NCBI GenBank assembly: GCA_964641665.1 | Contig: CAZXKO010000078.1 | Coordinates: 88,303-152,302, forward strand | Source: Gp1-AA133 sp964641665 | GTDB taxonomy: Bacteria > Acidobacteriota > Terriglobia > Terriglobales > Acidobacteriaceae | DNA length: 64,000 nt | Direction of reading: 5' to 3' | Shown: positions 1-10,200 of the stretch, piece after piece | How the letters are laid out: every line of letters starts with the position of its first letter | Position numbering within the stretch: the first letter of the stretch is position 1 | Translations under genes and position numbers: made by a program | Notes under the pieces: generated by a model | Seen by the model: the letters and a program-made list of their open reading frames with translations, nothing else | What the model was told of the DNA's origin: nothing | Databases searched by the model: none

Positions 1-911
<911 letters not shown>

Positions 912-959
912 TATCCTCGGGGCTCCTTACCACGGAGTCACGGAGGCGCGGAGAAAACT

Positions 960-1220
960 GTGACTGAACACGACTTGGAGGTGCTCAAGACCAGCGTGGG
1001 CAAGGTGGTCAGGATCGTATGCCATGACGGAGAGCACAAGCTGGCCCGGGTGCACGCTGTTTCGGACGAGGACAAAGACGTAATCTACGACTAGTCTCGA
1101 CAACAAAAGAATCCCAATACGAAAAGCACGACGAACAGCCTGCCTACCTGATCGAGTTCGAGAATCGAGCATGTCGAACCGTTTAAGACTTCAGACGAGG
1201 ACACGGAGCGGACCCGCTAG
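960..1220 (+). pseudogene. small acidic hypothetical protein, frameshifted
   Basis: A GTG at 960 opens a 44-codon frame (VTEHDLEVLKTSVGKVVRIV...) that stops at 1092-1094. The downstream DNA keeps coding-like character in two other registers: LVSTTKESQYEKHDEQPAYL from 1091, then IEHVEPFKTSDEDTERTR from 1164 to a TAG at 1218-1220. Joining the three pieces gives an 86-residue protein beginning with an SH3/Sm-like strand pattern (VGKVVRIVCHDGE). I do not recognise a named family. Two shifts in 130 bp beside the broken phosphofructokinase suggest either a low-quality stretch of assembly or local decay. Function unknown. Confidence 0.5.
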
Positions 1221-1612
1221 AAGGCCAGGCCGACGGGGTAGGCACGACTTCACGGTCTGCGAGGAAAATCTCAATGCCGCCGATTTTGGGAGGGCATGAC
1301 TCCGCGTCTCAAAACGATTGACTTAGAGCTAAGCAATCGAAAGTTCGTCGAGGCCTGACTGCAAGACGGAAACGACATCGCAGCCATCGCACTGGAATGC
1401 CCATTGCGAGCGATTAGGAGCGATTACAGCGCTTCCGAGGCGCCCGGCCATTATTGCCACGTGCGGCAGAAGCGACGGCTCGTCACTCTGGGGAGTCGGA
1501 TGGGTTCGAGAGTTGTAATTGTCTGACGGTTATCGATTAAGCAATGCCCAAACGTGCACCCTCACGACAGGCACATTCGGCCTCAGCGCGATATATTTGA
1601 GAGCAGACCCCT
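1221..1612. other. intergenic, no recognised feature
   Basis: About 390 bp without a convincing reading frame on either strand, repeat or terminator. It presumably holds the promoter of the downstream lipoprotein gene, but I see no clear -35/-10 pair. Confidence 0.5.
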
Positions 1613-2638
1613 GTGAATTCGCTTTGGCACGTGCGGCCCCGGAAAACTGTGTTGGCATTGCTGCTGGCATTAGCGGTATTGTCTGCCTGCGGGCGGGGCC
1701 GGAGACGGGTGCTGGAAGTGATGTATGTCTCGGCGCCGGAGGCCTCCCTGCGCGACCGGGTCGCCACCGTCTACAACAAGATGGGCACGGTCAAAAACGG
1801 CGACCGGCTCGACGTCATCGACCGCGAAAAGCGTTTCGTGAAGGTACGCACGGCCGAGGGCACCGAAGGCTGGATCGAGCAGCGCTACGTCACCCCGCAG
1901 AAAACCTACGACGCGTTTCTGAAACTCACCAAGGATCACGCCGCCGATCCCCTGCAGGCGGCCGCGACCACTCGTGCCGACACCAACTTGCACATCGAGC
2001 CCGGGCGCGAGAGCGAACATCTGTACCTGCTGCCAGCCGGATCGAAAGTCTCGGTGCTGGCGCGCGGCACCGCCGAGAAAAGCGGCGTGGTGGCACCGCC
2101 CAGTCCGGCGGCGAAACGAAACACGCCGGCCGGGCCGGTGCTCGAAGACTGGTGGCTGATCCGCGACGCGCAGGGACGCGCCGGCTGGGTGCTGGCGCGC
2201 ATGGTCGATCTCGACGTGCCGCTCGAAGTTGCTCAGTACGCCGAGGGCGAACGCTTCGTGGGCTTCTTTGTGCTCAACGAGGTGCAGGACGGCGACAAGA
2301 AAGTTCCGCAGTACCTGGTACTGATGACTGACCCGAAAGACGGCCAGCCCTTCGACTACGACAAGATCCACGTGTTCACCTGGAACGTGAAACGCCACCG
2401 CTACGAGACCGCCTATCGCGAGCGCAACCTGAACGGCGTGCTGCCTGTGACCGTCGGGCACGAAGACTTCGCCAAGGAAGGCAATCTTCCCGTGTTCGTC
2501 CTGCACGTGAAAGACGACAACGGGAACGTGTCGGAGCGGAAGTACAAACTAAATACCCCCATTGTGCGGCGCGTGCTGGCCCCGGGCGAAGCGCCGCCGA
2601 AGCCGACGCGAAAGCCGAAGGCGGGGAGAAGACGGTAA
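1613..2638 (+). CDS. SH3-domain lipoprotein
   Basis: Predicted 341-residue lipoprotein. GTG start; a basic n-region and hydrophobic stretch lead to a lipobox LSAC with Cys at about residue 26. Residues 40-95 resemble a bacterial SH3 module (VYNKMGTVKNGDRLDVID...VKVRTAEGTEGWIEQRYV) and residues 120-205 a second one (TNLHIEPGRESEHLYLLPAGSKVSVLARG...GRAGWVLARMVD). The C-terminal 130 residues are beta-rich and end in a basic tail (KPTRKPKAGRRR). Bacterial SH3 modules usually bind cell-wall or peptide ligands; the ligand here is unknown. It stands alone on its strand, with a heptad repeat directly after its stop. Lipoprotein and SH3 calls are firm, role unknown. Confidence 0.8.
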   Translation: MNSLWHVRPRKTVLALLLALAVLSACGRGRRRVLEVMYVSAPEASLRDRVATVYNKMGTVKNGDRLDVIDREKRFVKVRTAEGTEGWIEQRYVTPQKTYDAFLKLTKDHAADPLQAAATTRADTNLHIEPGRESEHLYLLPAGSKVSVLARGTAEKSGVVAPPSPAAKRNTPAGPVLEDWWLIRDAQGRAGWVLARMVDLDVPLEVAQYAEGERFVGFFVLNEVQDGDKKVPQYLVLMTDPKDGQPFDYDKIHVFTWNVKRHRYETAYRERNLNGVLPVTVGHEDFAKEGNLPVFVLHVKDDNGNVSERKYKLNTPIVRRVLAPGEAPPKPTRKPKAGRRR

Positions 2639-2640
2639 GG

Positions 2641-2756
2641 CAGTCGCCAGTCTTCAGTCGCTCGAGCAGTCGTTGGTCGTCGGTTGTTATTCGTTGGCAA
2701 GAGCAAACCAAGATCAAGATCAGGATCAAGCTACGAGCTACGAGCTAAGGGCTAAC
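2641..2756. repeat. heptad-repeat arms, convergent pair
   Basis: A left arm at 2641-2698 reads CAGTCGC CAGTCTT CAGTCGC, a 5-nt break, then CAGTCGT TGGTCGT and two more degenerate units. A right arm at 2729-2756 reads AGCTACG AGCTACG AGCTAAG GGCTAAC. Between them lies a short AAGATC/AGGATC tract. The right arm supplies the stop codon of the PilZ gene on the minus strand (TAG at 2745-2747). Same 7-bp family as in the ATP synthase operon. Confidence 0.75.
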
Positions 2757-3083
2757 CGTGCTCAAAGTCTGCAGCATCTGGCGCAGGCGGTTGACCTGCT
2801 CGGGTTCGGCAACGCTTTCAGTCAGGAATTCCACTCCGTAGCGATAGCCGGTGCGGTTGCGCACGGTGCCGCGCACCCGGATGGGGGCGCAGGTGTAGGG
2901 CGGCGTGAACTCGATCCCCACCTCGCGGCCAGGGCTGAGTTCAGCTCCGGCGGTGACGGCCATTCCCCCTTCGCTCAGTTCATTTCCACGGCCGTCATAA
3001 AGCTTGGTCTTGCCGGGAGTGTCGACGATGACGCGAATCGGGACGTCCAACGGGTAACGCTGCCAGCGGCGTGTGCCGGTCAA
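2745..3083 (-). CDS. PilZ domain protein
   Basis: 112 residues, essentially one PilZ domain, the beta-barrel that binds cyclic di-GMP. The RxxxR motif is RRWQR (residues 5-9). The second motif is ELSEGG (35-40), where the usual D/N is Glu, so ligand binding is plausible but not certain. Strands IRVRGTVRNRTGYRYGVEF complete the barrel, and a short helix closes the protein. It has no fused output domain, so it would act by protein-protein contact. The last codons lie inside a heptad-repeat arm. Expressed alone on the minus strand. Confidence 0.82.
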   Translation of the reverse strand: MTGTRRWQRYPLDVPIRVIVDTPGKTKLYDGRGNELSEGGMAVTAGAELSPGREVGIEFTPPYTCAPIRVRGTVRNRTGYRYGVEFLTESVAEPEQVNRLRQMLQTLSTVSP

Positions 3084-3459
3084 AGGGCGGAGCTATCCCT
3101 GCTTTTCAACAAGTTCAAAACGCTTGGATGGATTTTCGGGCAAGGCCTCTCCTTGGCGGACGCCGGAAGGGCCAGGCACCGGGAAATGCAATTGTGATTG
3201 TTCGCTTCTTCGGCGGGACTGGCAGTGACGGTGGTCACAGGGGGGAGAGCGGTCGTTGGTCGTTAGTCGTTGGTCGTTGGCGAAGCCTGCCCGCACACGT
3301 GCGGGTTTGATCGGCGGGCACACCGCCGCCCTCGTAAATTGGACAAGACTCATCACGCGCCGCTTGAGGTGGCGCTCTAACATTCATCCTCTGCGTCCGT
3401 CTATAATGCGTCCGCTGCTTTCCTTGTGACCGATTCCACTTTCCACTCGCGGAGAATCC
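3084..3459. other. intergenic with heptad array
   Basis: Between the divergent PilZ and S10 peptidase genes. It holds four heptads GGTCGTT GGTCGTT AGTCGTT GGTCGTT at 3251-3278 and a small hairpin CCCGCAC/GTGCGGG just after it. No paired opposite arm was found. A GGAG ribosome-binding site at 3451 serves the peptidase. No gene recognised. Confidence 0.6.
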
Positions 3460-5130
3460 ATGCGCCCGCTGATCGTCTCCCTGTTGCTTGGTGTGCTTCT
3501 GTCTTCCGGTTCGTTGGCCCAGCAGTCGGATACGTCGAAGGCTTCGGCCTCTGCCACCACGAAAGAAAAAAAGTCGAAAACGGAGCCCGCCGCCGCGGCA
3601 TCTTCGACCCCGGCGCAACCCGCGCCTGCGACGCCCCCGCCCCAAGCCAAGCCCGAGACCGCGAAAGAATCGCCCGCCCAGCCTGCCGACAAAGAAGAGC
3701 ACTACGACATGACCGAGGTTCCGCCGGTCGTGACCCATCACCAGGCGACGCTCGACGGCAAGCCGCTGAAGTACACCGCCGCGGCGGGGCGGCTGCCCAT
3801 CAAGAGCGGCGACGGGCGGATCGAAGCCGAGATGTTTTTCGTCGCCTACACGCTCGACGGGCAGGAGGCCGACAAGCGGCCGTTAACGTTCTGCTTCAAC
3901 GGCGGACCGGGGTCGGCGTCGGTGTGGCTGCACATGGGGTCGGTGGGTCCAAAGCAGGTGATGCTGCAGCCGAACGGGTTCATGCCGGCCGCGCCGTATC
4001 GCATGGCCGACAATCCCAACTCATTGCTCGACAAAAGCGACCTGGTGTTCGTGGATGCGATCGGCACCGGCTTCTCCCGTGCGGCGAATGCCGAGGCGAA
4101 CAAGAAATTTCTCGCCGTCAAGGGAGACATCGAGGCGTTCGGAGAATTCATCCGGCTCTACCTCACCCGCAACGACCGCTGGCCGTCGCCACTGTTCATC
4201 CTGGGTGAGAGTTACGGAACCACACGCGCGGCCGGCATCGCGAACTACCTTGGCGATCACGGGATTTCGTTCAACGGCATCACGCTGCTTTCGACTGCCA
4301 TGGATTTCGGTACGCTCGAATGGGCGAAGAACAACGATGTTCCGTACATCCTGCTGGTGCCCTCGTTCACGATGATTGCTGCCTATCACAAGCGCCTGCC
4401 CGCGGACCTGATGCAGGATCTGGCCAAAACGCGTCAGGAGGCGGAACGCTGGGCGGCGAACGACTACATGCTGGCGCTTGCCAAGGGAGACGCCCTGACG
4501 CCGGAAGAACGGCAGAAGATTATCGATCAGTATGCGCGCTATACCGGTCTCGATCGCAAGCTGATCGACAATGCGAACCTGCGAATCGATGTGGGACAGT
4601 TCACACACAACCTGCTGCTCGACCAGAAGTTGCGCGTTGGCCGGCTCGATGCACGTTTCACAGGCCCTGACCCGGAAGGCCTGCTCGATACCCCGTTCTA
4701 CGATCCCACCGGCTCGGCCATGGTTCCTCCGTACACCACGGTGTTTAACAATTACGTGCGAACCGAACTTGGGTACAAAGTCGACATGCCGTACCGCGTC
4801 TTCGCCTACGAAGAGCCGGAGTTCAGGAAGTGGGAATGGGGCAGCGCCGAGCAAGGCTTCCCGAACACCGCTCCCGGTTTGCGCGCGGCCATGGTCAAGA
4901 ATCCGTATTTGAAGGTGCTGGTAATGGAGGGCTACTACGATCTGGCCACGCCGTACGCGGCGGCGAACTACTCGATCGACCATCTCGACCTGGGGCCGGA
5001 CTACCGCAAGAACATTTCGTTCGCGACTTATGAGTCGGGTCACATGGTGTACATCGAGAGCGGTTCGCACACGAAGATGAAGAGAGATCTGGTGGAATTT
5101 ATGAACCAGTCGCTAGTCGCTGGTCGTTAG
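3460..5130 (+). CDS. S10 family serine carboxypeptidase-like peptidase
   Basis: 556 residues. A signal peptide (about 1-20) is followed by a Lys/Pro/Ala-rich linker (25-80), then the alpha/beta-hydrolase fold. Landmarks are NGGPGSASVWLH (oxyanion region), GESYGTT with nucleophile Ser251, Asp494 in EGYYDLATPY and His528 in ESGHMVYI, the S10 triad in order. Family members remove C-terminal residues from peptides; secretion to periplasm or outside is predicted. RBS GGAG sits 6 nt before the ATG. The final codons (QSLVAGR and stop) are written by a heptad-repeat array, so the repeat has shaped the C-terminus. Family is firm; substrate unknown. Confidence 0.9.
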   Translation: MRPLIVSLLLGVLLSSGSLAQQSDTSKASASATTKEKKSKTEPAAAASSTPAQPAPATPPPQAKPETAKESPAQPADKEEHYDMTEVPPVVTHHQATLDGKPLKYTAAAGRLPIKSGDGRIEAEMFFVAYTLDGQEADKRPLTFCFNGGPGSASVWLHMGSVGPKQVMLQPNGFMPAAPYRMADNPNSLLDKSDLVFVDAIGTGFSRAANAEANKKFLAVKGDIEAFGEFIRLYLTRNDRWPSPLFILGESYGTTRAAGIANYLGDHGISFNGITLLSTAMDFGTLEWAKNNDVPYILLVPSFTMIAAYHKRLPADLMQDLAKTRQEAERWAANDYMLALAKGDALTPEERQKIIDQYARYTGLDRKLIDNANLRIDVGQFTHNLLLDQKLRVGRLDARFTGPDPEGLLDTPFYDPTGSAMVPPYTTVFNNYVRTELGYKVDMPYRVFAYEEPEFRKWEWGSAEQGFPNTAPGLRAAMVKNPYLKVLVMEGYYDLATPYAAANYSIDHLDLGPDYRKNISFATYESGHMVYIESGSHTKMKRDLVEFMNQSLVAGR

Positions 5131-5288
5131 TCGATGGGGGAGCACTCAGCAGTCAGAACCTCGGCGTTGGAAAACCGCACTTAGCATTTGGCACGTGGCA
5201 TTTGGTCGGCGACGGTTCGCGGAGCTTTTGGGGCTAAATGCCAAGTGCTAAATGCTGACGGCTGATTGCTGAGTGCAGAATGCAGAAT
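5107..5288. repeat. heptad-repeat cluster with inverted arms
   Basis: Three arrays with a 7-bp period. 5107-5134 has CAGTCGC TAGTCGC TGGTCGT TAGTCGA and contains the peptidase stop codon. 5177-5204 has GCACTTA GCATTTG GCACGTG GCATTTG. 5233-5288 has eight units GCTAAAT GCCAAGT GCTAAAT GCTGACG GCTGATT GCTGAGT GCAGAAT GCAGAAT. The second array and the first three units of the third are inverted complements and could form a hairpin with a loop of about 30 nt. The cluster lies between convergent genes. Confidence 0.75.
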
Positions 5289-5325
5289 GTCGATTCGGAA
5301 ACACGAACTGCTTGCCGCCGGAACC

Positions 5326-6507
5326 CTACGAATAAAACTCTGCCACGCTCTCGACCACCCACTGCTGCTCGTCTTCCGTGAGTTCCGGGAACATGGGCAA
5401 AGCCAGCACTTCTCGCGCGGCGCGCTCGGACACGGGCAGGTCTCCTTCGCGGTATCCCAGGTAGGCGAATGCGGGTTGCAGGTGAAGCGGGATCGGGTAG
5501 TAGATCTCGGTGCCGATCTTGCGGTCGACGAGGAATTGGCGCAATTCGTCGCGGCGTTGCGCTCGGATCACGTACTGGTGATAGATGTGGCTGGCATGCG
5601 GCGTGGTCGAGAGCACGCGCAGCGGAGAATCCCCCGTGGCCGAGATCAAACCCGTTTGTGTCAACAGGCGGTCATAGGTCGCGGCACGTTCGCGGCGCTG
5701 GCAGTTCCACTTTTCGACATGGGGCAATTTCACGCGCAGGACGGCGGCCTGGATGGCGTCGAGGCGGCTGTTCCATCCCATCTCTTCGTGCAGGTAGCGG
5801 CGGGGCATGCCGTGGTTGCGCAGGCGGCGCATGTGCGCGGCGAACTCTGAGTTGTTGGTGGTGATGAGTCCGGCGTCCCCGTAGGCGCTCAGGTTCTTGC
5901 TGGGATAAAAACTGAAAGCTGCCGCAGCGCCCAGAGATCCCGCCCGGCGATCACGCCACGTCGCGCCGATGGCCTGGGCTGCATCCTCCACGATCGAAAT
6001 CTGAAATTCCTGCGCGAGGCGTTCGAAGGCGTCCATGTCGGCGCACTGGCCGTAGAGGTGGACGGGCAGCAGGGCGCGGAGGTGCGCGGACTTTCTGGCG
6101 CGGAGGTGCGCTTCGACCAGCGCCGCATCGAGGTTGAGTGTGTGGGGATCGACGTCGAGGAAGACGGGCCGCGCTCCGGCGCGGACGATGGCGCTGGCCG
6201 AGGCGAAGAAACTGAAGGGCGTGGTGAGGACCGTGTCACCGGGTTGGACTCCGACAGCAACGAGGGCGAGCCAGAGGGCGTCGGTACCGGAGGCGCATCC
6301 CACGCCGTCAGCGGCTCCGCAGAAGGCGGCGACTTCGTGCTCGAGGGCGTCAACCTCGGCACCCAGAATGAAGTGTTGTGACGAGCACACCCGCTCGATG
6401 GCGGCGAGTACCTCGGCGCGAATCTCGGCGTATTGGCGGCCGAGATCGAGCATGGCGACGGAGGCGAGCCTCGTAGGCGCGGCCTTCGAGCTGGAGGAAT
6501 GGGTCAC
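5326..6507 (-). CDS. DegT/DnrJ/EryC1-type sugar aminotransferase
   Basis: 393 residues, PLP-dependent fold-type I enzyme that aminates a nucleotide-linked keto-sugar. The Schiff-base lysine is K204 in SFYPSKNLSAYGDAG; Asp175 in VEDAAQAIG contacts the PLP nitrogen; GTDAL (about 74-78) binds phosphate. PVHLYGQCADMDA resembles the WbpE/QdtB branch, which makes 3-amino sugars for surface glycans. GTG at 6507 is the longest start; ATG at 6453 (MLDLGRQYAEIR) would match the usual family N-terminus and is a strong alternative. No sugar-nucleotide genes lie beside it, so the substrate cannot be deduced. Confidence 0.88.
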   Translation of the reverse strand: MTHSSSSKAAPTRLASVAMLDLGRQYAEIRAEVLAAIERVCSSQHFILGAEVDALEHEVAAFCGAADGVGCASGTDALWLALVAVGVQPGDTVLTTPFSFFASASAIVRAGARPVFLDVDPHTLNLDAALVEAHLRARKSAHLRALLPVHLYGQCADMDAFERLAQEFQISIVEDAAQAIGATWRDRRAGSLGAAAAFSFYPSKNLSAYGDAGLITTNNSEFAAHMRRLRNHGMPRRYLHEEMGWNSRLDAIQAAVLRVKLPHVEKWNCQRRERAATYDRLLTQTGLISATGDSPLRVLSTTPHASHIYHQYVIRAQRRDELRQFLVDRKIGTEIYYPIPLHLQPAFAYLGYREGDLPVSERAAREVLALPMFPELTEDEQQWVVESVAEFYS

Positions 6508-6633
6508 GGGGACGTGGAAATTCTAGCAGGTGGCGGTTTCAGGCGCTGAGGTCAGGGCCCGGACGACAAGCCTCGAGGCGATCTTCGGATATAGACACAA
6601 CATTGAAGTTATGTCTTGTTGCGATGTTGTTTG

Positions 6634-7020
6634 CTACTTCTGGAATTTCACAGCAGGAAGTGGTGGAAGCGTCGACGGATCTGCCCCAATTACGGTGCGC
6701 CATTGCTCGAGGGTGGGGCGCAGAGCGGCCAAGTCTACCCGCTGATAGACGTCGGGATAACTGCTCAGGTTGCGGCAAGCACGGGCCAGTACAGAACGGA
6801 ATCCCACCAGGTTCCCACACGAGCGGTGATGAAAGGCGACCGCCACTTGGATGAGTCCCTGCAAGAACTTACGATCCGGCTCGGAAGCCGTGCGCCAGAC
6901 GTCTTCGAGAACCTCGTGGGCCTCAAAGAACTCGCCGTGGTTCAATAACTCAACCCCACGTTGGTAAGCTGGGGAGCTGGGGTCAAGGGCCGTCATGAGG
7001 CTATCTTTCGGCCAGGCCAT
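6634..7020 (-). CDS. DUF309 domain protein
   Basis: 128 residues, helical. The DUF309 signature is clear: LLNHGEFFEAHEVLEDVWR followed by KFLQGLIQVAVAFHH and a GN..G segment. The family is of unknown biochemical role. The start is uncertain: ATG at 7020 or ATG at 6996 (MTALDPSS); neither has a good ribosome-binding site. It is 126 bp from the aminotransferase start on the same strand and could share its transcript. Confidence 0.82.
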   Translation of the reverse strand: MAWPKDSLMTALDPSSPAYQRGVELLNHGEFFEAHEVLEDVWRTASEPDRKFLQGLIQVAVAFHHRSCGNLVGFRSVLARACRNLSSYPDVYQRVDLAALRPTLEQWRTVIGADPSTLPPLPAVKFQK

Positions 7021-7099
7021 TCGATACTAAATTCCATAGACGAGACGCTCGGAACCGTCCCGATTTTCGGATCAGCACGTCCCCGACTGAAATGCAAGT

Positions 7100-7122
7100 G
7101 TCCTATTTTGAATGAAATAGAC
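7100..7122. promoter_or_regulatory. inverted repeat upstream of first Oar-like receptor
   Basis: GTCCTATTT and AAATAGAC flank a 6-nt centre, about 180 bp before the receptor start, in an AT-richer stretch than its surroundings. It could be an operator or a 5'UTR hairpin. No promoter boxes can be assigned with confidence. Confidence 0.3.
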
Positions 7123-7299
7123 ATTAACATCAATTGGCAGACTGTTTGCTTTGAGGTTGTGTACATAGGGCGTGCACTGTCTCTGTGCAAGTTCTGTCTT
7201 GTTGGTCACTTTCAATCGCGCTTCACGGTTCAACTGGGGAAGCCGCAGCCGCCTCAACCCTGTAGGCTGGCTCAAGAATTCTACGCCGGAGAGAACACA

Positions 7300-10200
7300 A
7301 TGAATTTTACGATTGTCCGCAGGGTCATTGTGGTGGTCGCCCTGTTTGCCATTAGCGCGTTCGCCCAGGAAACGACGGGCGGATTGCAAGGGACGGTGAA
7401 GGACCCGTCGGGGGCGGTGGTAGCGCGCGCGCAGGTGGTACTGACGGGCACGACACTAGTCGGTACCAAACAGTTAGACACCGACAACAGCGGCTACTAC
7501 CGTTTCGCCAACCTGCCTCCGGGCACGTATTCGATGACGGTGGCGGCAAAGGGCTTCAACACCGTGAAGCGGGCAGGTTTGAACATTGAAGTCGGGCACG
7601 TGCCGACGGTGGACATTACTCTGGAGGTCGGTACCAGCGCCACTGTGGTTGAGGTGACCGGCCAAGCCCCTGTGATTGACGTGACCACAAATACGAACCA
7701 GACGAACATCACGTCTGAGGCGCTTGCTAACGCACCCCATGGTTACAGCTTCCAGTCGGTCATTCAGTTCGCGCCTATGGCTCGCAACGAACCTCTTGCC
7801 GGCGGGTCTGCCGGCGCGGGTACGGCTGGCGCAGGCGGCATGATACCGGGCAGCAGCGGCAACGGCCAGAACGTTGGTTACTCGGTAGGCGGGGGCGCTG
7901 ATTCGGAGAACCAATACCTTGTCGAAGGCCAGGACACGGAGAACATCTCGGGCGGCGTCTCCGCTGCCAACGTCCCCTTTCAGTTCATCCAGGAAATGCA
8001 GGTCAAGAGCTCGGGGATTGAAGCGGAGCATGGCGGCGCGCTCGGTGGCGTGGTCAACGTTGTTATGCAGAAGGGCAGCAACGCTTACCACGGCTCGTTC
8101 TTCGCCAGCTGGGAGGGCGACCCGGTCGATGGTTCCTGGAACCGTAACTATGCGATGTTCCCCGCCCCCCCGGTTGCTGGGTTGCGTTACGATCCGCTTG
8201 CGCCCGCGGGTGAACCCGATTCGCAAACCTACATACCCAAGAAGGACCACTTTAGCATCGTTCAGCCCGGCTTTACCGTTGGTGGCCCGATCATGAAGGA
8301 CCGCTTGTGGTTCTTCCTGGGTTTTGCGCCACAGTACAACTCCAGCCGTCGAACGGTGAACTTCGGCCCGGCCATCTGCAACACCCTTGGCGGGTGTCCG
8401 AACCAGTCCCTTGCGAACCAGAACTTCACGCGAGACCTCCAGCAGTACTTCACGACCGCCCGTCTGGATTTCACCGTGACGCAAAGGATCCGCGTCTTCG
8501 GTTCGTGGCTGTACCAGTATGCGCGTGAGAGCGGGGACTCGTTGCCGAACCCCGATCCGATCGCATCGCAGTCCAGCTTCCTGAACGCCTCGATCTTCAG
8601 CCCTCTGTCCTTGTATTCACACGGCCTCGGCTTCTCGGCCCCGAATGCAACATACAACGTTGGCGCTGACATAACCCTGACCCCGAAGATCATCTCTACA
8701 ACTCGCTTCGGCTATTTCTTTCAGAACTATCACGATTTTGGCTGGCCTACCTCGGGCCTAGACCTTGTTTGGGGCTCCCCTGGTGTGGATGCGTCTGGCG
8801 CGCCCCTTAAGGACAACTCCGGTGCTCCGCTTCCGGCCGCTTTAGCGCAGCCTGCGGGCACCGCGACCGCGCCTTATAATGGCAACTTCACTGAAGTCAA
8901 CGCCAGTAAGCACTGGCAGTTTAACGAAGACGTGGCGTTCTTCAAGGGTGGCTGGTGGGGGACGCACAACATTAAAGCCGGTTATCAGTTCAACCGTCTG
9001 TGGAACATCATCAATCAGCACGGCAACATACCACAGGCATCTTTGTACCCCGGAGGGGTGAAGTACAGTCCGGGTTCAGCCTACGGCGGCGGTAACTGCG
9101 GATCGGCAGCTACATCCACCACTCCCGCAAGTGGACTCACAGGCGAATGGGGCCTTTGCGCCGGCCAGTATGGCTACCTCTTTATGCAGGGGGATTTCGC
9201 AACCGTCCTGAAGGACACCTCTGGCAATTACGCGCCTGCCATCGATAACAACCATGCCTTATTCGTCCAGGATGCCTGGACTGTAGGGCACGGTCTGACT
9301 TTCAACCTTGGCGTCCGTATAGAGAAAGAAACCCTGCCGCGTCCTGCCGGAGTTGGGATTGCCAACATCCGCACCATCGACTTCTCATGGAGCGATAAGA
9401 TTGAGCCCCGTTTGGGAGCTGCATGGGGATCAGCAAACGGCAAGTTTAAGATCTTCGGCAGCTATGGCGTCACCAACGATGTCATGAAGCTGCTGCTTGC
9501 CCAGACATCGTTTGGAGCTCAGGGATGGGATGAATGCGCCTACCCGCTTGGTCCGAATGCAAGCGGTGGGTTCCGCCTCTCCGATATCGATATAGTCTAC
9601 AACTCTTCTGGCCGCGCCTGCCCGACGGGTCCGGTCAATACAGGCGCTGTCTTCGCCAGCGGCCAAACCCCGACGTCCTTGATCGATGCCAAGACTGGCG
9701 TTGGTCTAATCGAAAACCTCAACTTACGCCCAGAGGAGCCGATAGCACCTGGCCTGAAGCCTTATCGGCAACATGAGTATGTCGCCGGTGCGGACTACCA
9801 GATCGGCAAGGACTGGGCCTTCGAAGCGCGCTATGATCGCCGACGCCTTGATCACGCTATCGAGGACTCTTCGCTGACCGCTCCTTGCTGTTTTGAGTAT
9901 TATGCGATCGTCAATCCCGGCCAAGGCGTGGATTCGAACATTGACCAATATGCCAGCTTCCTGCGATCGCTCGGTGCCGGCTTCGGCCCCGGAGTTCCCC
10001 CGTTTGACCCAACCAACGCCTTCGGCTCTTGTCCCTCCTGCCCACCCCAGCCCTCGGCCGTTCGCAACTACGACGGGGTGGAATTGCGGCTAACCAAGAC
10101 CATGAGCCACAACTGGTCCGGAATGTTCAGCTATACCTGGAGCAGCTTGTGGGGGAACTATGCAGGCCTGACCACTACTGACCAGAGCGATGGTGGCGTA

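Noticed and set aside
960..1094. Complete 44-residue protein
   Set aside because: Coding-like sequence continues in other frames to 1220, so the early stop looks like a frameshift product.
2562..3197. 211-codon plus-strand frame across the PilZ gene
   Set aside because: It runs antisense through PilZ and through the heptad array; no ribosome-binding site or domain.
7474..8484. 336-codon minus-strand frame inside receptor 1
   Set aside because: Shadow of a receptor gene with clear signal peptide, plug and barrel; the antisense protein is Arg/His-rich without family features.
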